A DNA stretch of 64,000 nucleotides from an uncultured Coriobacteriales bacterium (GCA_934636245.1 CAKUAI010000012.1:58012-122011); one strand, 5' to 3'. Positions 46,274 through 55,528 are shown, counted from the stretch's first letter. Notes: generated from the sequence alone by a model not told the origin. A program made the numbers and translations.

Positions 46274-47791
46274 GTGACTGATGAGCAAAAGCCTGCAGCT
46301 GTAAGCGTCGCCGGCACAACAGCCGACCCCAACCCGCTTGGGTCGGCACCCGTCCCGCGCCTGTTGCTCAAATTCGCCCCGCCCGCCATCCTCTCGATGA
46401 TGGTGAGCGCCGTCTACAACCTCATCGACACCTTCTTCGTGGGTCACGGTGTGGGCGACGCCGGTATCGCGGCCACCACGGTCGCCTTCCCGCTCATGAT
46501 GCTCACGGGTGCCTTCGCCGCGTGGTTCGGCGTGGGCGGCAACGCCATCGCGGCCCTTCGCCTGGGCGAGCGCAAGGTCGAGGAAGCCAACCGCGCTATG
46601 TCGGTCACGCTGCTCATGCTCATCGTGGTGCCCCTCGCGCTCACGATTGTCGCCGAGCTGTTCCTCACGCCCACGCTCGACTTCTTGGGTGCCACCGACA
46701 CCAACCGCGAGTACTCCCACCAGTTCTGCTCCATCATCCTGGCGGGCTTCACCATTCAGGCCATCGGTCTGGGAATCTCGAACTTCATCCGCACCGACGG
46801 CGCGCCCAACACCGCGCTTGCCGTGACGTTTGTCGGCGCGGTTGTTTCGGCGCTTGCAAACTACCTGCTTGTCATGGTGATGGGCATGGGCATGGTGGGT
46901 TCGGCCATCGCCACTGTCATCGGTCAGACCGTGACCACCGTGCTTGTGCTGGCATACTTCCTGCGCGGCAAGTCCAAGCTCAGCTTCCGCCGCAAGTTCA
47001 TTCGCTTTGACGGCCCGATGATTCGCAGCATCACGGCCATCGGCCTGTCGTCGTTCTGCGTGCAGGTGGCCTCGGCGCTCACGTCCTCGATGCTCAACCT
47101 GCAGATCACCAACCTCGGCGCCACCGATGTCATCGGTGCTGACGGCGGCCTCACGGCCATCGGTACGGTCAACAAGGTCATCTCGCTGCTCTTCTTCGTT
47201 GTGCTGGGCTTCTCCATCGCTGCCCAGCCCATCCTTGGCTACAACTACGGCGCCCAGAACTACCGCCGCGTGCGCAAGGCGCTGTGGTGGACGGTCGGGG
47301 CCGCTATCGTGACGAACCTCATCCTGTGGGAGGCGTGCCGTGCGCTGTCCGACCAGATCATGCTCTTTTTCAATGTAGGTCATGACCTGCTCGACTTTGC
47401 CGCCCAGAGCCTGCTGTTCATGACGCTCATGTTCCCGGTCGTGCCGTTCCAGGTGGTGTGCTCCAACTACTTCCAGGCCACGGGCCAGCCGATCAAGGCC
47501 ACGATCCTCACGCTCACGCGCCAACTCATCTTCTATCTGCCGGCGCTCTTCATCGTGCCTGCCGTGCTGCCTAACTTCCTCAACCTCACGCCCCTGGCGG
47601 CGCTGCCCCTGGCCCCGGCCTTTGCCGACGCGCTCGCCATCATTGTCACAGGCGTCTTCGTGGCACGCGAGATGGGGTGCCTTGCGCGCCTGCAGGCTGA
47701 GCACGACAAGCGGGTTGCCGCCCATGAGCAGACGTGGGCCCAGGTAGGCGAGCGTGCTGCTGCAGCAGTCTCTCAGAGTAAGGAGGCATAG
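46274..47791 (+). CDS. MATE family efflux transporter
   Basis: A 505-residue protein with about twelve membrane helices in two halves (VPRLLLKFAPPAILSMMV, IDTFFVGHGVGDAGIAATT; second half from FRRKFIRFDGPMIRSI). MATE pumps export drugs or metabolites using Na+ or H+. GTG start 8 nt after GAGGAG. Followed 3 bp later by a small gene. Confidence 0.93.
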   Translation: MTDEQKPAAVSVAGTTADPNPLGSAPVPRLLLKFAPPAILSMMVSAVYNLIDTFFVGHGVGDAGIAATTVAFPLMMLTGAFAAWFGVGGNAIAALRLGERKVEEANRAMSVTLLMLIVVPLALTIVAELFLTPTLDFLGATDTNREYSHQFCSIILAGFTIQAIGLGISNFIRTDGAPNTALAVTFVGAVVSALANYLLVMVMGMGMVGSAIATVIGQTVTTVLVLAYFLRGKSKLSFRRKFIRFDGPMIRSITAIGLSSFCVQVASALTSSMLNLQITNLGATDVIGADGGLTAIGTVNKVISLLFFVVLGFSIAAQPILGYNYGAQNYRRVRKALWWTVGAAIVTNLILWEACRALSDQIMLFFNVGHDLLDFAAQSLLFMTLMFPVVPFQVVCSNYFQATGQPIKATILTLTRQLIFYLPALFIVPAVLPNFLNLTPLAALPLAPAFADALAIIVTGVFVAREMGCLARLQAEHDKRVAAHEQTWAQVGERAAAAVSQSKEA

Positions 47792-47794
47792 GGC

Positions 47795-48016
47795 ATGGAT
47801 GAGAAGAACCTGGTGGAGAAGACCGGCGCGCCCTGCGCCGAGGGCGTTTCGGAGGCAGCGAAGCCCGGTGCGGCTTCCCCAACTGTCTCGGCGTCCAAGC
47901 CCAAGCCTGCCTCGCCCTTTGTGCGAGCGGCCAACGAAGACGACGACGGCTACGACCCCTACTCCGACCGTCCTGCGCGCAAAGAGCCCCTCTTCGAGCG
48001 CGACCCCTGGGCGTAA
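47795..48016 (+). CDS. Small acidic hypothetical protein
   Basis: A 73-residue, disordered-looking protein, rich in Ala, Pro, Glu, Asp and Lys, ending in DDDGYDPYSDRPARKEPLFERDPWA. AAGGAGG precedes the ATG at proper spacing and it starts 3 bp after the MATE stop, so it is likely translated. No family recognised. Confidence 0.65.
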   Translation: MDEKNLVEKTGAPCAEGVSEAAKPGAASPTVSASKPKPASPFVRAANEDDDGYDPYSDRPARKEPLFERDPWA

Positions 48017-48210
48017 GGCGACTGGCTGTGCGGCATGGTTTACTCCGTGCGTTATGCCTGGAGTGAGGCCGTTCGGCGAGGGCGCCTGCGCCGTGCGTGG
48101 TAGAGTTCTGTGTACGTGGTACCTGCGGTTGCCGTCTTGGCGAGTCTCTTCTCAAGGCGTCGCGACCGTCTTTTGATTGTCATGCTTGCTTGTATATGGA
48201 GGACATCTCA

Positions 48211-49107
48211 ATGAAAGCAATCATTCCTGCTGCCGGCCTGGGCACGCGCTTCCTTCCCGCGACGCACCTCGTTCCCAAGGAGATGCTGCCGGTGCTCGAC
48301 CGCCCGGTTATCCAGCATGTGGCTGAGGAGGCTCTCGCCGCGCCTGAGTGCGACGGCTGCGTCATCGTGACCTCCGTGACCAAGCCCCTCATCGAGGGCA
48401 ACTTCACGCCCGACCCCGCCTACTCCGAGATGCTGCGCGGCCGTGGCAAGGACAAGTACGCCGACGCCGTCGACCATGCCGGCTCGCTGCCTGTTTCCTA
48501 TGTCTACCAGGAGGAGCCGCTCGGCCTGGGCCACGCCGTGCTGTGCGCTGCCCCCCAGACGGGCGACGACGCCTTCTACGTGCTGCTCGGCGACGTCGTG
48601 GTGCCCGAGCACACCATCCTGCCCAAGCTCGCCGAGGTGAGCCGCGCCCACAACGGCGCGAGCGTCATCGCCGTCGTGGCCGTGCCCGACTCCGAGGTCT
48701 CGCGTTTCGGCATCGTGGGCGGTCAGTTTGTGGGCACGCTCGCTGGAGCCGAGGGTGCCGCAGCCAACGAGCCCGGCGCCGTGTGGAAGATCGGCCAGAT
48801 GGTTGAGAAGCCGGCCTTTGAGGACGCCCCCTCCAACCTGGCCATCTTCGGCCGCTACTTGCTCTCCGCCAAGGTCATGGAGCTGCTTGCCACTCAGGAG
48901 CCCGGCAAGGGCAACGAGATCCAGCTCACCGACGCCCTTGTGCGCGCTCTGGCCGAGGAGGAGATGTACGCTGTGGTCATCGACCCCGCCGAGGGCTACG
49001 ACACGGGCACCATCCCCAACCTCATTGCCGCCAACGTGCGCATGGCCCTGGCCGACGAGCGTTACGCCGCCAGCCTGCGCGAGGTTCTCGGCGACGTGCT
49101 CGCCTAA
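48211..49107 (+). CDS. galU: UTP--glucose-1-phosphate uridylyltransferase
   Basis: A 298-residue GalU. Makes UDP-glucose for cell-surface glycans. IIPAAGLGTRFLPATHLVPKEMLPVLDRP is the nucleotide site; EEPLGLGHAVLCA and the late DTGTIPNLIAANVRMAL fit. GGAGG 8 nt before the ATG. May feed the family 8 glycosyltransferase. Confidence 0.96.
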   Translation: MKAIIPAAGLGTRFLPATHLVPKEMLPVLDRPVIQHVAEEALAAPECDGCVIVTSVTKPLIEGNFTPDPAYSEMLRGRGKDKYADAVDHAGSLPVSYVYQEEPLGLGHAVLCAAPQTGDDAFYVLLGDVVVPEHTILPKLAEVSRAHNGASVIAVVAVPDSEVSRFGIVGGQFVGTLAGAEGAAANEPGAVWKIGQMVEKPAFEDAPSNLAIFGRYLLSAKVMELLATQEPGKGNEIQLTDALVRALAEEEMYAVVIDPAEGYDTGTIPNLIAANVRMALADERYAASLREVLGDVLA

Positions 49108-49129
49108 GGCCGTATATCTCCCCGCACTG

Positions 49130-49165
49130 AAGGGCGCGTCCAATTGTGGGCGCGCCCTTTTGTTT
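49130..49165 (+). terminator. Terminator after galU
   Basis: AAGGGCGCG/CGCGCCCTT arms and T-rich tail. Confidence 0.85.
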
Positions 49166-49248
49166 CCAGGTTGCAACCGTTACGGTCCTTCTGGCGTGGT
49201 TTTGCTACCATGACCTCGCAAAACTTTATGAGACAAAGGAGCTTCCCC

Positions 49249-50694
49249 ATGGACGATACCCAGCTTATTTCTGATATCGAGGCATACGTCGAGCGTGTGT
49301 GGCCCGCTGTGGTCGAGGACCTGGCGGCGCTTGTGGCCATTCCCAGCGTGGCCGAGTCCGACAAGGCTGAGGAGGGTGCTCCCTACGGCCCCGAGGCCAA
49401 GCGCGCCCTCACCTGTGCGCTCGACATGGCGAAGCGCCTGGGCCTGGAGCCTCACGACATGGACGGCTACATCGGCTATGCCGACCTGCCCGGCAAGAGC
49501 GCCACGCAGATTGCCACCATCGCACATGTCGATGTGGTGCCGGCTGGCGTGGGCTGGACCCAGGACCCCTTCACGATGACCGAGCGCGAAGGCTATCTCC
49601 TTGGGCGCGGCGTGATCGACGACAAGGGTCCGGCCGTCCTCACCGCCTACATGGCCCGCTACTTCATCGAGCGCGGCGAGACGCTGCCCTACAGCCTGCG
49701 CCTCATTTTCGGCAGCGACGAGGAAGTCGGCATGACCGACGTCGACCACTACCTGTCGGTGCACGAAAGCCCCGCTTTCCTCTTTACGCCCGACGCGAGC
49801 TTCCCTGCCGGCGTGGGCGAGAAGGGCCACTGTGGCGGCAAGTTTACCTCTCCCGCGCTTGAGGGCGGCCTGCTCGTCGCGCTTGAGGGCGGCACGGTGA
49901 CCAACGCCATCCCTGGCCTGGCACAGGCTTGGGTTCTTGCCGATGCTGCCGTGTTGCCCCAGGTAGAGGGTATTGAGGTTGCTGCCTGCACGGCAGCTGA
50001 CCTGCCCTGTGGCGCACAGGCACCCGCGGCTGGCGCCGCACTCGCCTGCATCACCGCGCATGGCAAGGGCGGGCACGCCTCGCTTCCCGAGGGCACGCGC
50101 AATGCCATCGGCATGCTGGTGAACTATCTCCTGCGCGCCGACCTCGTCGAGGGTGCCGAGCGCGACTACCTCGAGCTGCTTTCCCAGCTGCACGCCTCCA
50201 CGGACGGCTCGAGCGTGGGCATCGACGCAACCGACGACCTTTTCGACCCGCTTACCTGCATCGGCGGCACCATCCACAAGAAGGCGGGCCGTATCGAGCA
50301 GACCATCGACATCCGCTATCCCAAGTCCACCACCACGGCTCACATGGTGCCCATCCTCGAGGAGCTTGCGGCCAAGCATGGGTCTGTGTTCACGCTGACC
50401 TCCGACGCCGTGCCCTTCTACGTGGCGCCCGACCATCCCGCCATCCAGGCGCTCATCGGCGCGTACAACGAGTTCACGGGCAAGCAGGCTGAGCCCGTCA
50501 CCATGGGTGGCGGCACGTATGCGCGCAAGTTCGCCTGCGCGGCGAGCTTCGGCCCCGAGGAGCCCGGCGAGGAGTTCCCGAGCTTCGTGGGTTCCATGCA
50601 CGGTCCCGATGAGGGCGTCTCGGTCGAGCTGCTCCAGCGCTCGCTCAAGATTTACATCTACGCCCTCGCCAAGCTCATGGAGCTGGAGTTTTAG
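49249..50694 (+). CDS. M20 family dipeptidase (PepV/Sapep type)
   Basis: A 481-residue zinc peptidase. Ligand motifs: IAHVDVVPAG, RGVIDDKGPAVL, the catalytic pair in GSDEEVGMTD, and TPDASFP. The large insertion between 170 and 380 (lid domain, with AHGKGGHAS) and the C-terminal GGGTYAR...SMHGPDEG match dipeptidases that cut Xaa-dipeptides. Cytoplasmic. AAAGGAG before the ATG. Confidence 0.93.
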   Translation: MDDTQLISDIEAYVERVWPAVVEDLAALVAIPSVAESDKAEEGAPYGPEAKRALTCALDMAKRLGLEPHDMDGYIGYADLPGKSATQIATIAHVDVVPAGVGWTQDPFTMTEREGYLLGRGVIDDKGPAVLTAYMARYFIERGETLPYSLRLIFGSDEEVGMTDVDHYLSVHESPAFLFTPDASFPAGVGEKGHCGGKFTSPALEGGLLVALEGGTVTNAIPGLAQAWVLADAAVLPQVEGIEVAACTAADLPCGAQAPAAGAALACITAHGKGGHASLPEGTRNAIGMLVNYLLRADLVEGAERDYLELLSQLHASTDGSSVGIDATDDLFDPLTCIGGTIHKKAGRIEQTIDIRYPKSTTTAHMVPILEELAAKHGSVFTLTSDAVPFYVAPDHPAIQALIGAYNEFTGKQAEPVTMGGGTYARKFACAASFGPEEPGEEFPSFVGSMHGPDEGVSVELLQRSLKIYIYALAKLMELEF

Positions 50695-50712
50695 CTGGCG
50701 TATGAGTTGCCT

Positions 50713-50762
50713 GGGGTGCAGAATCTGCGTGCGGCCGTACCGCGCGGGGCATTCTGCGCCCC
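50713..50762 (+). terminator. Terminator-like nested hairpin after the M20 gene
   Basis: GGGGTGCAGAAT (50713-50724) and ATTCTGCGCCCC (50751-50762) enclose a smaller hairpin GTGCGG/CCGCGC; a T-rich stretch follows. Confidence 0.65.
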
Positions 50763-50794
50763 AAAGGTTTGGGTTCGGTTTAAAAAAGAGGGCA

Positions 50795-50913
50795 TGTTTG
50801 CGTTTTAATTTGACTGGCTAGAGTTGCCCGGAAATCGGCAAGCCATCTAGCTGGTAGAACGTTGAACGCCTTGCTTTGGATGCTGGGCGGGTTCGATTTA
50901 AAACGCAAACATG
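50795..50913. repeat. Inverted repeat CATGTTTGCGTTTTAA flanking a 86-bp structured spacer
   Basis: CATGTTTGCGTTTTAA near 50795-50810 and its exact complement near 50898-50913; each is also bordered by GGGTTCG.TTTAAAA. Between them a second pair (GCTAGA/TCTAGC) encloses TTGCCCGG...GGCAAGCC. It ends 52 bp before gshA. Confidence 0.8.
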
Positions 50914-50965
50914 CGCCGTTTTTTGCGCGACGAGGCGTGGCGCAGGTGCAGAGGGGGCCGTTGCG

Positions 50966-52267
50966 ATGCTGCATGTGGACAACGAGAATGTGCGGGCGCA
51001 CCTCTTCGAGGGCAATTTCGGGCTGGAGCGCGAGAACCTGCGCGTGACACCCGAAGGGTTCCTCGCCCAGACGCCCAACCCCTTCGGCGGCCACGGTCAC
51101 ATCGTGCGAGACTTCTCCGAGATACAGTGCGAGATCAACACGGGCATCTCGGGGAGCCCTGAGGCATGCGTGGCCGAGCTTGCTGGCTACGACGCGGTTG
51201 AGCAGCGCACCCTTGCTGTCATGGAGCCCCCCGAGCTGCTCTGGCCGTTCTCGAACCCGCCCTATATCAGGAGCGAGAACGACGTTCCCATCGCGCAGTT
51301 CTGCGACGAGCAGGCAGAGAAGACGGTCTACCGCCAGTATCTCTCCGACCGCTATGGGCGCTACAAGATGGTGTTCAGCGGCATCCACTTCAACTTCTCG
51401 TTTGCCGATGCGCTGCTTGAGGCGAACTGTGTTGCAGCCGGTGGGACCGACTTTGCCGCCTACAAGGATGCGTTCTACCTTGACCTGGCGCAGAAGGCGG
51501 TGGCTTTTGGCTGGATTGTGACCGCCGTGACGGCCGCGAGCCCGCTGCTTGATTCGTCCTATGCCGAGAAGGCGCTCTTCGGCGACGACCTCTACCTGGG
51601 CATGGGGAGCGTGCGCTGCAGCGAGCTGGGATATTGGAACGAGTTCACGCCCATCTTGGACTATTCGAGCATCTCTGCCTACGCCGCGCGCATCCAGGCC
51701 TACGTTGACCAGGGGCTCATTCGTCAGCCCAGCGAGCTCTACTATCCCGTGCGCGTGAAGCCGCGCGGCGCCTATGGCCTCGACACGCTGCGCCCAGGCA
51801 ACACGAGCCACATCGAGCTGCGCATGTTCGACCTCAATCCCTTGTACCCGGCAGGGGTCAACGAGGCCGACGTGTACTTTGCCCAGCTCTTCCTCGTGTG
51901 GCTTGCAAGCTTGCCGGCAATGCGCTTGACGGGTGCCCAGCAGATCCAGGCGGCGGCGAACTTCAAGCGTGCGGCCCACTACGACCTGCGCACCGTGAAG
52001 ATCGACGTGCCGGGCTGGGGAGTGGACTCCGTCTCGCATTCGGCCATGCGCCTGCTTGCCGAGATGGAGGCGTTTCTGCGTCGCGTGGATGCTCCTCAGA
52101 AGGCCTTCGACTGCCTGGCTTACCAGCGCCGCAAGTTCACCGACCCCGACGAGGCGCGCTACACCCACATCGTGCGTGAGCGCTTCTCGGGCGGCTTTGT
52201 GCAAAAAGGCCTCGACCTGGCAAGGAAATACCAGGTCGAGGCCGTGGAAGGGCCTATGGTGCAGTAG
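50966..52267 (+). CDS. gshA: Glutamate--cysteine ligase
   Basis: A 433-residue protein with the Glu-Cys ligase fold of GshA and of the first half of GshAB: EGNFGLERENLRVTPEGF near the start, FSEIQCEINTGI, MVFSGIHFNFSF, PRGAYGLDTLRPGNTSHIELRMFDLNP. It makes gamma-glutamylcysteine. The ATP-grasp glutathione-synthase half of GshAB is absent. Start at MLHVDNENV after GAGGGGG; the longer frame runs into the upstream repeat. Its last 20 codons contain the terminator for the convergent thrH. Confidence 0.9.
   Translation: MLHVDNENVRAHLFEGNFGLERENLRVTPEGFLAQTPNPFGGHGHIVRDFSEIQCEINTGISGSPEACVAELAGYDAVEQRTLAVMEPPELLWPFSNPPYIRSENDVPIAQFCDEQAEKTVYRQYLSDRYGRYKMVFSGIHFNFSFADALLEANCVAAGGTDFAAYKDAFYLDLAQKAVAFGWIVTAVTAASPLLDSSYAEKALFGDDLYLGMGSVRCSELGYWNEFTPILDYSSISAYAARIQAYVDQGLIRQPSELYYPVRVKPRGAYGLDTLRPGNTSHIELRMFDLNPLYPAGVNEADVYFAQLFLVWLASLPAMRLTGAQQIQAAANFKRAAHYDLRTVKIDVPGWGVDSVSHSAMRLLAEMEAFLRRVDAPQKAFDCLAYQRRKFTDPDEARYTHIVRERFSGGFVQKGLDLARKYQVEAVEGPMVQ
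52203..52243 (-). terminator. Terminator of thrH embedded in the end of gshA
   Basis: GGCCTCGACCTGG/CCAGGTCGAGGCC, 13 perfect bp with a 10-nt loop, followed on the minus strand by TTTTT. It lies wholly within the gshA coding sequence. Confidence 0.88.
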
Positions 52268-52278
52268 GGGCGCGAGCC

Positions 52279-52878
52279 TTACAGCGCTGCTTTGACAGCC
52301 TTGAGAAGCTCGCTGTAGTCCTCGAAGGCGCGAATCTCGGGGTGGTCGGCCTGAATCTCGGGCGTGGAGCGGAACAGGAATCCTGCCTTGCTCGCCTCGA
52401 TCATGCCCAGGTCGTTGTAGGAGTCGCCGAAGGCGATGGTGTCGTAGCCGCAGGAATGCAGGGCCTGCACCGTCGTGAGCTTGGAAGGCGTGCAGCGCAT
52501 CTTGTAGCCGGTGATGCGGCCGTCGGGGGCAACTTCGAGCGTGTTGCACATGATGGTGGGCCAGCCGAGCTTGCGCATGAGGGGCTGGGCGAACTGCTCG
52601 AAGGTGTCGGACAAGATGATGACCTGGGTCGTCGCACGCAGCTCGTCGAGGAACTCGCGGGCACCCTCAAGGGGCTCGATGGTGTCGATGACCTGCTGAA
52701 TCTCCTTGATGCCCATGTTGTGTTCGGCGAGCACGCCCAGGCGCCACCTCATGAGCTTGTCATAGTCGGGCTCGTCGCGCGTGGTGCGCGTCAGCTCGGG
52801 GATGTTGGCTGCGCGGGCGAACTCGACCCAAATCTCAGGAACGAGCACGCCTTCCAGGTCAGTGCACACGATGTTCAT
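52279..52878 (-). CDS. thrH: Phosphoserine phosphatase / homoserine phosphotransferase ThrH
   Basis: A 199-residue HAD protein very like Pseudomonas ThrH: CTDLEGVLVPEIWVEFA, TTRDEPDYDKLMRWRL, LSDTFEQFAQPLMRKLGWP and GDSYNDLGM. It frees serine from phosphoserine and can transfer phosphate to homoserine. It can supply the last step after SerC and SerA, whose genes lie upstream on the same strand, but a hairpin at 52909-52938 separates it from them. Confidence 0.92.
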   Translation of the reverse strand: MNIVCTDLEGVLVPEIWVEFARAANIPELTRTTRDEPDYDKLMRWRLGVLAEHNMGIKEIQQVIDTIEPLEGAREFLDELRATTQVIILSDTFEQFAQPLMRKLGWPTIMCNTLEVAPDGRITGYKMRCTPSKLTTVQALHSCGYDTIAFGDSYNDLGMIEASKAGFLFRSTPEIQADHPEIRAFEDYSELLKAVKAAL

Positions 52879-52908
52879 GCGAAGAATCCTTCCATCTCAG
52901 GGGAATAT

Positions 52909-52938
52909 GAAAAGGGGCGCACCGCCAGGCACGCCCCT
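52909..52938 (-). terminator. Terminator between serA and thrH
   Basis: GGGGCG/CGCCCC hairpin with TTTT on the minus strand, just upstream of thrH. Confidence 0.75.
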
Positions 52939-52952
52939 CGCAGCTCAAAGCA

Positions 52953-53098
52953 CGTTCCGCACCCCACCAAAGGCGGGTTCTGATGCGCAAGGCGCGCGGG
53001 GCCGACGTGTACTGGAGTACTCTAGGTCCTGCGCACGGAGCCGGTCTTGCGACGAGTCCCGTGGAGAACGCGGCGCATCAGGTTCCGCATCGCTTCGC
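52953..53098. repeat. Dispersed 3'-hairpin repeat family, locus C
   Basis: One unit, 52973-53088, with outer arms GGTTCTGATGCGC/GCGCATCAGGTTC and the GTACTGGAGTAC centre. It carries an extra insertion in the second half. It starts 11 nt after the serA stop on the minus strand. Confidence 0.85.
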
Positions 53099-53099
53099 G

Positions 53100-54263
53100 C
53101 TATTTCACGACGCGGACGCGATACATGCCGGGGATAGCCTTCAGCGCCTCCACCGTCGCCTCGGTGGCGGGCTCGCCCAGGTCGAAGAGGGTGTAGGCAT
53201 TGTCGCCGAGCGACTCGTTGGCCATACGCGTGATGTTGACGCCCTGAGCGGCAAGCGCGGCCGTGAGCTGGCCAATCATGTTGGGGATGTTGGCGTGCAG
53301 GGCCGCGATGCGGCCGGCGTCGCGGCACACGCCCATGTGGACGGCCGGGTAGTTCACCGAGTTGGTGATGTTGCCGTTCTCCAGGTAGTCCTTGAGCTGG
53401 GCGACTGCCATGGTGGCGCAGTTCTCCTCGGCCTCGGCGGTGCCGGCGCCGGCATGGGGCGTCACGACGGTGTTGGGCATGCGCAGCACCTTGGGCGTGC
53501 AGAAGTCGGTGAAGAACTGCTTGATCTTGCCCGAGCGAAGCGCGGCGTCCACGGCGTCTTCGTCGACGAGCGTCTCGCGGGAGTAGTTGAAGAGCTTCAC
53601 GCCGTCGGGCATGGCGTCAATCTGCTGCTTGCCGATGAGGCCCCAGGTGTCGGGCTCGCTGGGCACGTGCACGGTGACGTACTCGCTCCTGGCGCACAGG
53701 TCGTTGAGGTCGTCGAGGCGCACGACCTCGCGGGAGAGCTGCCAGGCGTCCTTCACGGCGATGTAGGGGTCGTAGCCGTACACCTTCATGCCCAGGTCGA
53801 CCAGGGCGTTTGCAACCTTGGAACCCACGTTGCCCAGGCCGATGACGCCCACGGTGCGGCCCTTGATCTCCTGGCCCACGAAGGCCTTCTTGGCGGCCTC
53901 GGCGTGCACGTAGGCATCCGGGTCCTCCTCGTGGTCGCGGCACCACTTGATGCCGCCGAGCACGTCGCGGCTCGCCATCATGAAGAGGCACACCATGAGC
54001 TCCTTCACGGCGTTGGAGTTGGCGCCGGGGGTGTTGAAGACGACGACGCCCTGGCGAGCGAAGCGCTCGATCGGGATGTTGTTGAAGCCGGCGCCGGCGC
54101 GTGCGATGGCCGCGATGCCCTGGGGCAGCGTCATCTCATGCATGGAGGAGCTGCGGATGATGATGCCCTCGGCTTGCGTGATGTCGTCGACGATCTCGTA
54201 GCCTTCGCCCAGGTCGGTGAGACCCTTCTTCGTGATGTTGTCGATGGTCTTGACCTTACGCAT
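53100..54263 (-). CDS. serA: D-3-phosphoglycerate dehydrogenase
   Basis: A 387-residue protein, first step of serine synthesis. NAD fold VGVIGLGNVGSKVANAL; catalytic block with RAGAGFNNIP, NYSRETLVDE and TPHAGAGTAEAEEN; C-terminal ACT domain (from about 315: ANIPNMIGQLTAALAAQGVNITRM) for serine feedback. Start at MRKVKTID with AAGGGA 8 nt upstream. It follows serC by 122 bp. Confidence 0.95.
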   Translation of the reverse strand: MRKVKTIDNITKKGLTDLGEGYEIVDDITQAEGIIIRSSSMHEMTLPQGIAAIARAGAGFNNIPIERFARQGVVVFNTPGANSNAVKELMVCLFMMASRDVLGGIKWCRDHEEDPDAYVHAEAAKKAFVGQEIKGRTVGVIGLGNVGSKVANALVDLGMKVYGYDPYIAVKDAWQLSREVVRLDDLNDLCARSEYVTVHVPSEPDTWGLIGKQQIDAMPDGVKLFNYSRETLVDEDAVDAALRSGKIKQFFTDFCTPKVLRMPNTVVTPHAGAGTAEAEENCATMAVAQLKDYLENGNITNSVNYPAVHMGVCRDAGRIAALHANIPNMIGQLTAALAAQGVNITRMANESLGDNAYTLFDLGEPATEATVEALKAIPGMYRVRVVK

Positions 54264-54385
54264 ATAAATCATCCCTTCATGGGGGACAGGCTGGGGTGCC
54301 TGTCGTTTGCTGTATGTGTGGGGCGCCCCAGGTATGCCGGGCTGCCCATTGTTTTCAATGCGATACGTGCGATGCGTGCGCGAAC

Positions 54386-55474
54386 TTAGGCGTTTGCGCT
54401 CTCGTAGTCGCGCATGAACTTGGCCAGCGCCTCCACGTTTTCCTGGGGCACGGCGTTGTAGATGCTCGCGCGCATGCCGCCCACGCTGCGGTGGCCCTTG
54501 ACGCCCACGAAGCCCGCCTCGGTGGCAGCCTTCACAAAGGCGGCGTCCTTGTCGGCATCTCCGCAGGTAAAGGTCACGTTCATCTGGCTGCGCGACTCAG
54601 GCGAGGCGATGCCGCGGAAGAGCTTGCTTGCGTCGAGCACGTCGTAGAGCACCTTTGCCTTGGCGGCGTTGCGCTCCTCCATGGCGGCAAGGCCGCCTTG
54701 GCGCGCAATCCAGTCGAACACCAGGCCGCAGATGTAGATGCCCCAGCAGGGAGGCGTGTTGTACATCGAGCCGGAGTCGGCCATGGTCTTGTAGCGCAGG
54801 ATGGTGGGCGTGGCGGGGTGGACGTCCTCGCGCACCAGGTCGTCGCGCACGATGACGATGGTGACGCCGGCCGGGCCCACGTTCTTCTGTGCGCCGCCCC
54901 AGATGAGGCCATAGCGGCTCACGTCCATGGGGCGCGACAGGAAGCACGACGACACGTCGCTCACCAGGGGCACATCGCCCGTCTGGGGAAGCTTCGCCTC
55001 GCTCCACTCGATGCCGCCGATGGTCTCGTTCTCGCAGATGTAGACGTAACTGGCGTCCGCACTGGGAACAAGGCCTGGGCAGTCGGGGACGTAGGAGAAT
55101 GCCTTGTCCTCGCTTGTGGCGAGTGCACGGGGTGTGCCGTAGAGCTTGGCCTCGTTGAAGGCCTTCTTGCTCCAGGTGCCGGTCAGGACGTAATCGGCGG
55201 TGCCGGTGTGCATGAGGTTCATGGGCACGCTTGCAAACTGCGTGGTGCCGCCGCCTTGCACAAAGAGGACCTTGTAGTTGTCAGGCATGCCGAGCAGAGA
55301 TCGAAGAGACGCCTCGGCAGAGTCGATGATCTGCTTGAACGCTGAACTTCGATGACTCATCTCCATCACAGACAACCCGGTGCCGTGCCAGTCGAGCATC
55401 TCGGATGCAGCGGTGGCAAGAACCTCCTGCGGGAGTGCCGCAGGGCCTGCGTTGAAGTTTAATGCGCGGCTCAT
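54386..55474 (-). CDS. serC: Phosphoserine aminotransferase
   Basis: A 362-residue PLP enzyme, second step of serine synthesis. It begins SRALNFNAGPAALPQEVL; GLSVMEMSHRS binds substrate; the Schiff-base lysine lies in GGAQKNVGPAG. First gene of the serC-serA unit. AAAGAGGAGC before ATG. Confidence 0.95.
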   Translation of the reverse strand: MSRALNFNAGPAALPQEVLATAASEMLDWHGTGLSVMEMSHRSSAFKQIIDSAEASLRSLLGMPDNYKVLFVQGGGTTQFASVPMNLMHTGTADYVLTGTWSKKAFNEAKLYGTPRALATSEDKAFSYVPDCPGLVPSADASYVYICENETIGGIEWSEAKLPQTGDVPLVSDVSSCFLSRPMDVSRYGLIWGGAQKNVGPAGVTIVIVRDDLVREDVHPATPTILRYKTMADSGSMYNTPPCWGIYICGLVFDWIARQGGLAAMEERNAAKAKVLYDVLDASKLFRGIASPESRSQMNVTFTCGDADKDAAFVKAATEAGFVGVKGHRSVGGMRASIYNAVPQENVEALAKFMRDYESANA

Positions 55475-55528
55475 GTGCTCCTCTTTCTCGGGCGGTTAGG
55501 TGCCACTCGAATGCTAGCACTCGCACAT

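Noticed and set aside
54285..54303. GACAGG/CCTGTC hairpin between serC and serA as a terminator
   Set aside because: Six-bp stem without a T run; too weak to call.
52983..54389. 468-codon open frame on the plus strand over serA
   Set aside because: It begins in the hairpin repeat and runs antisense to serA.
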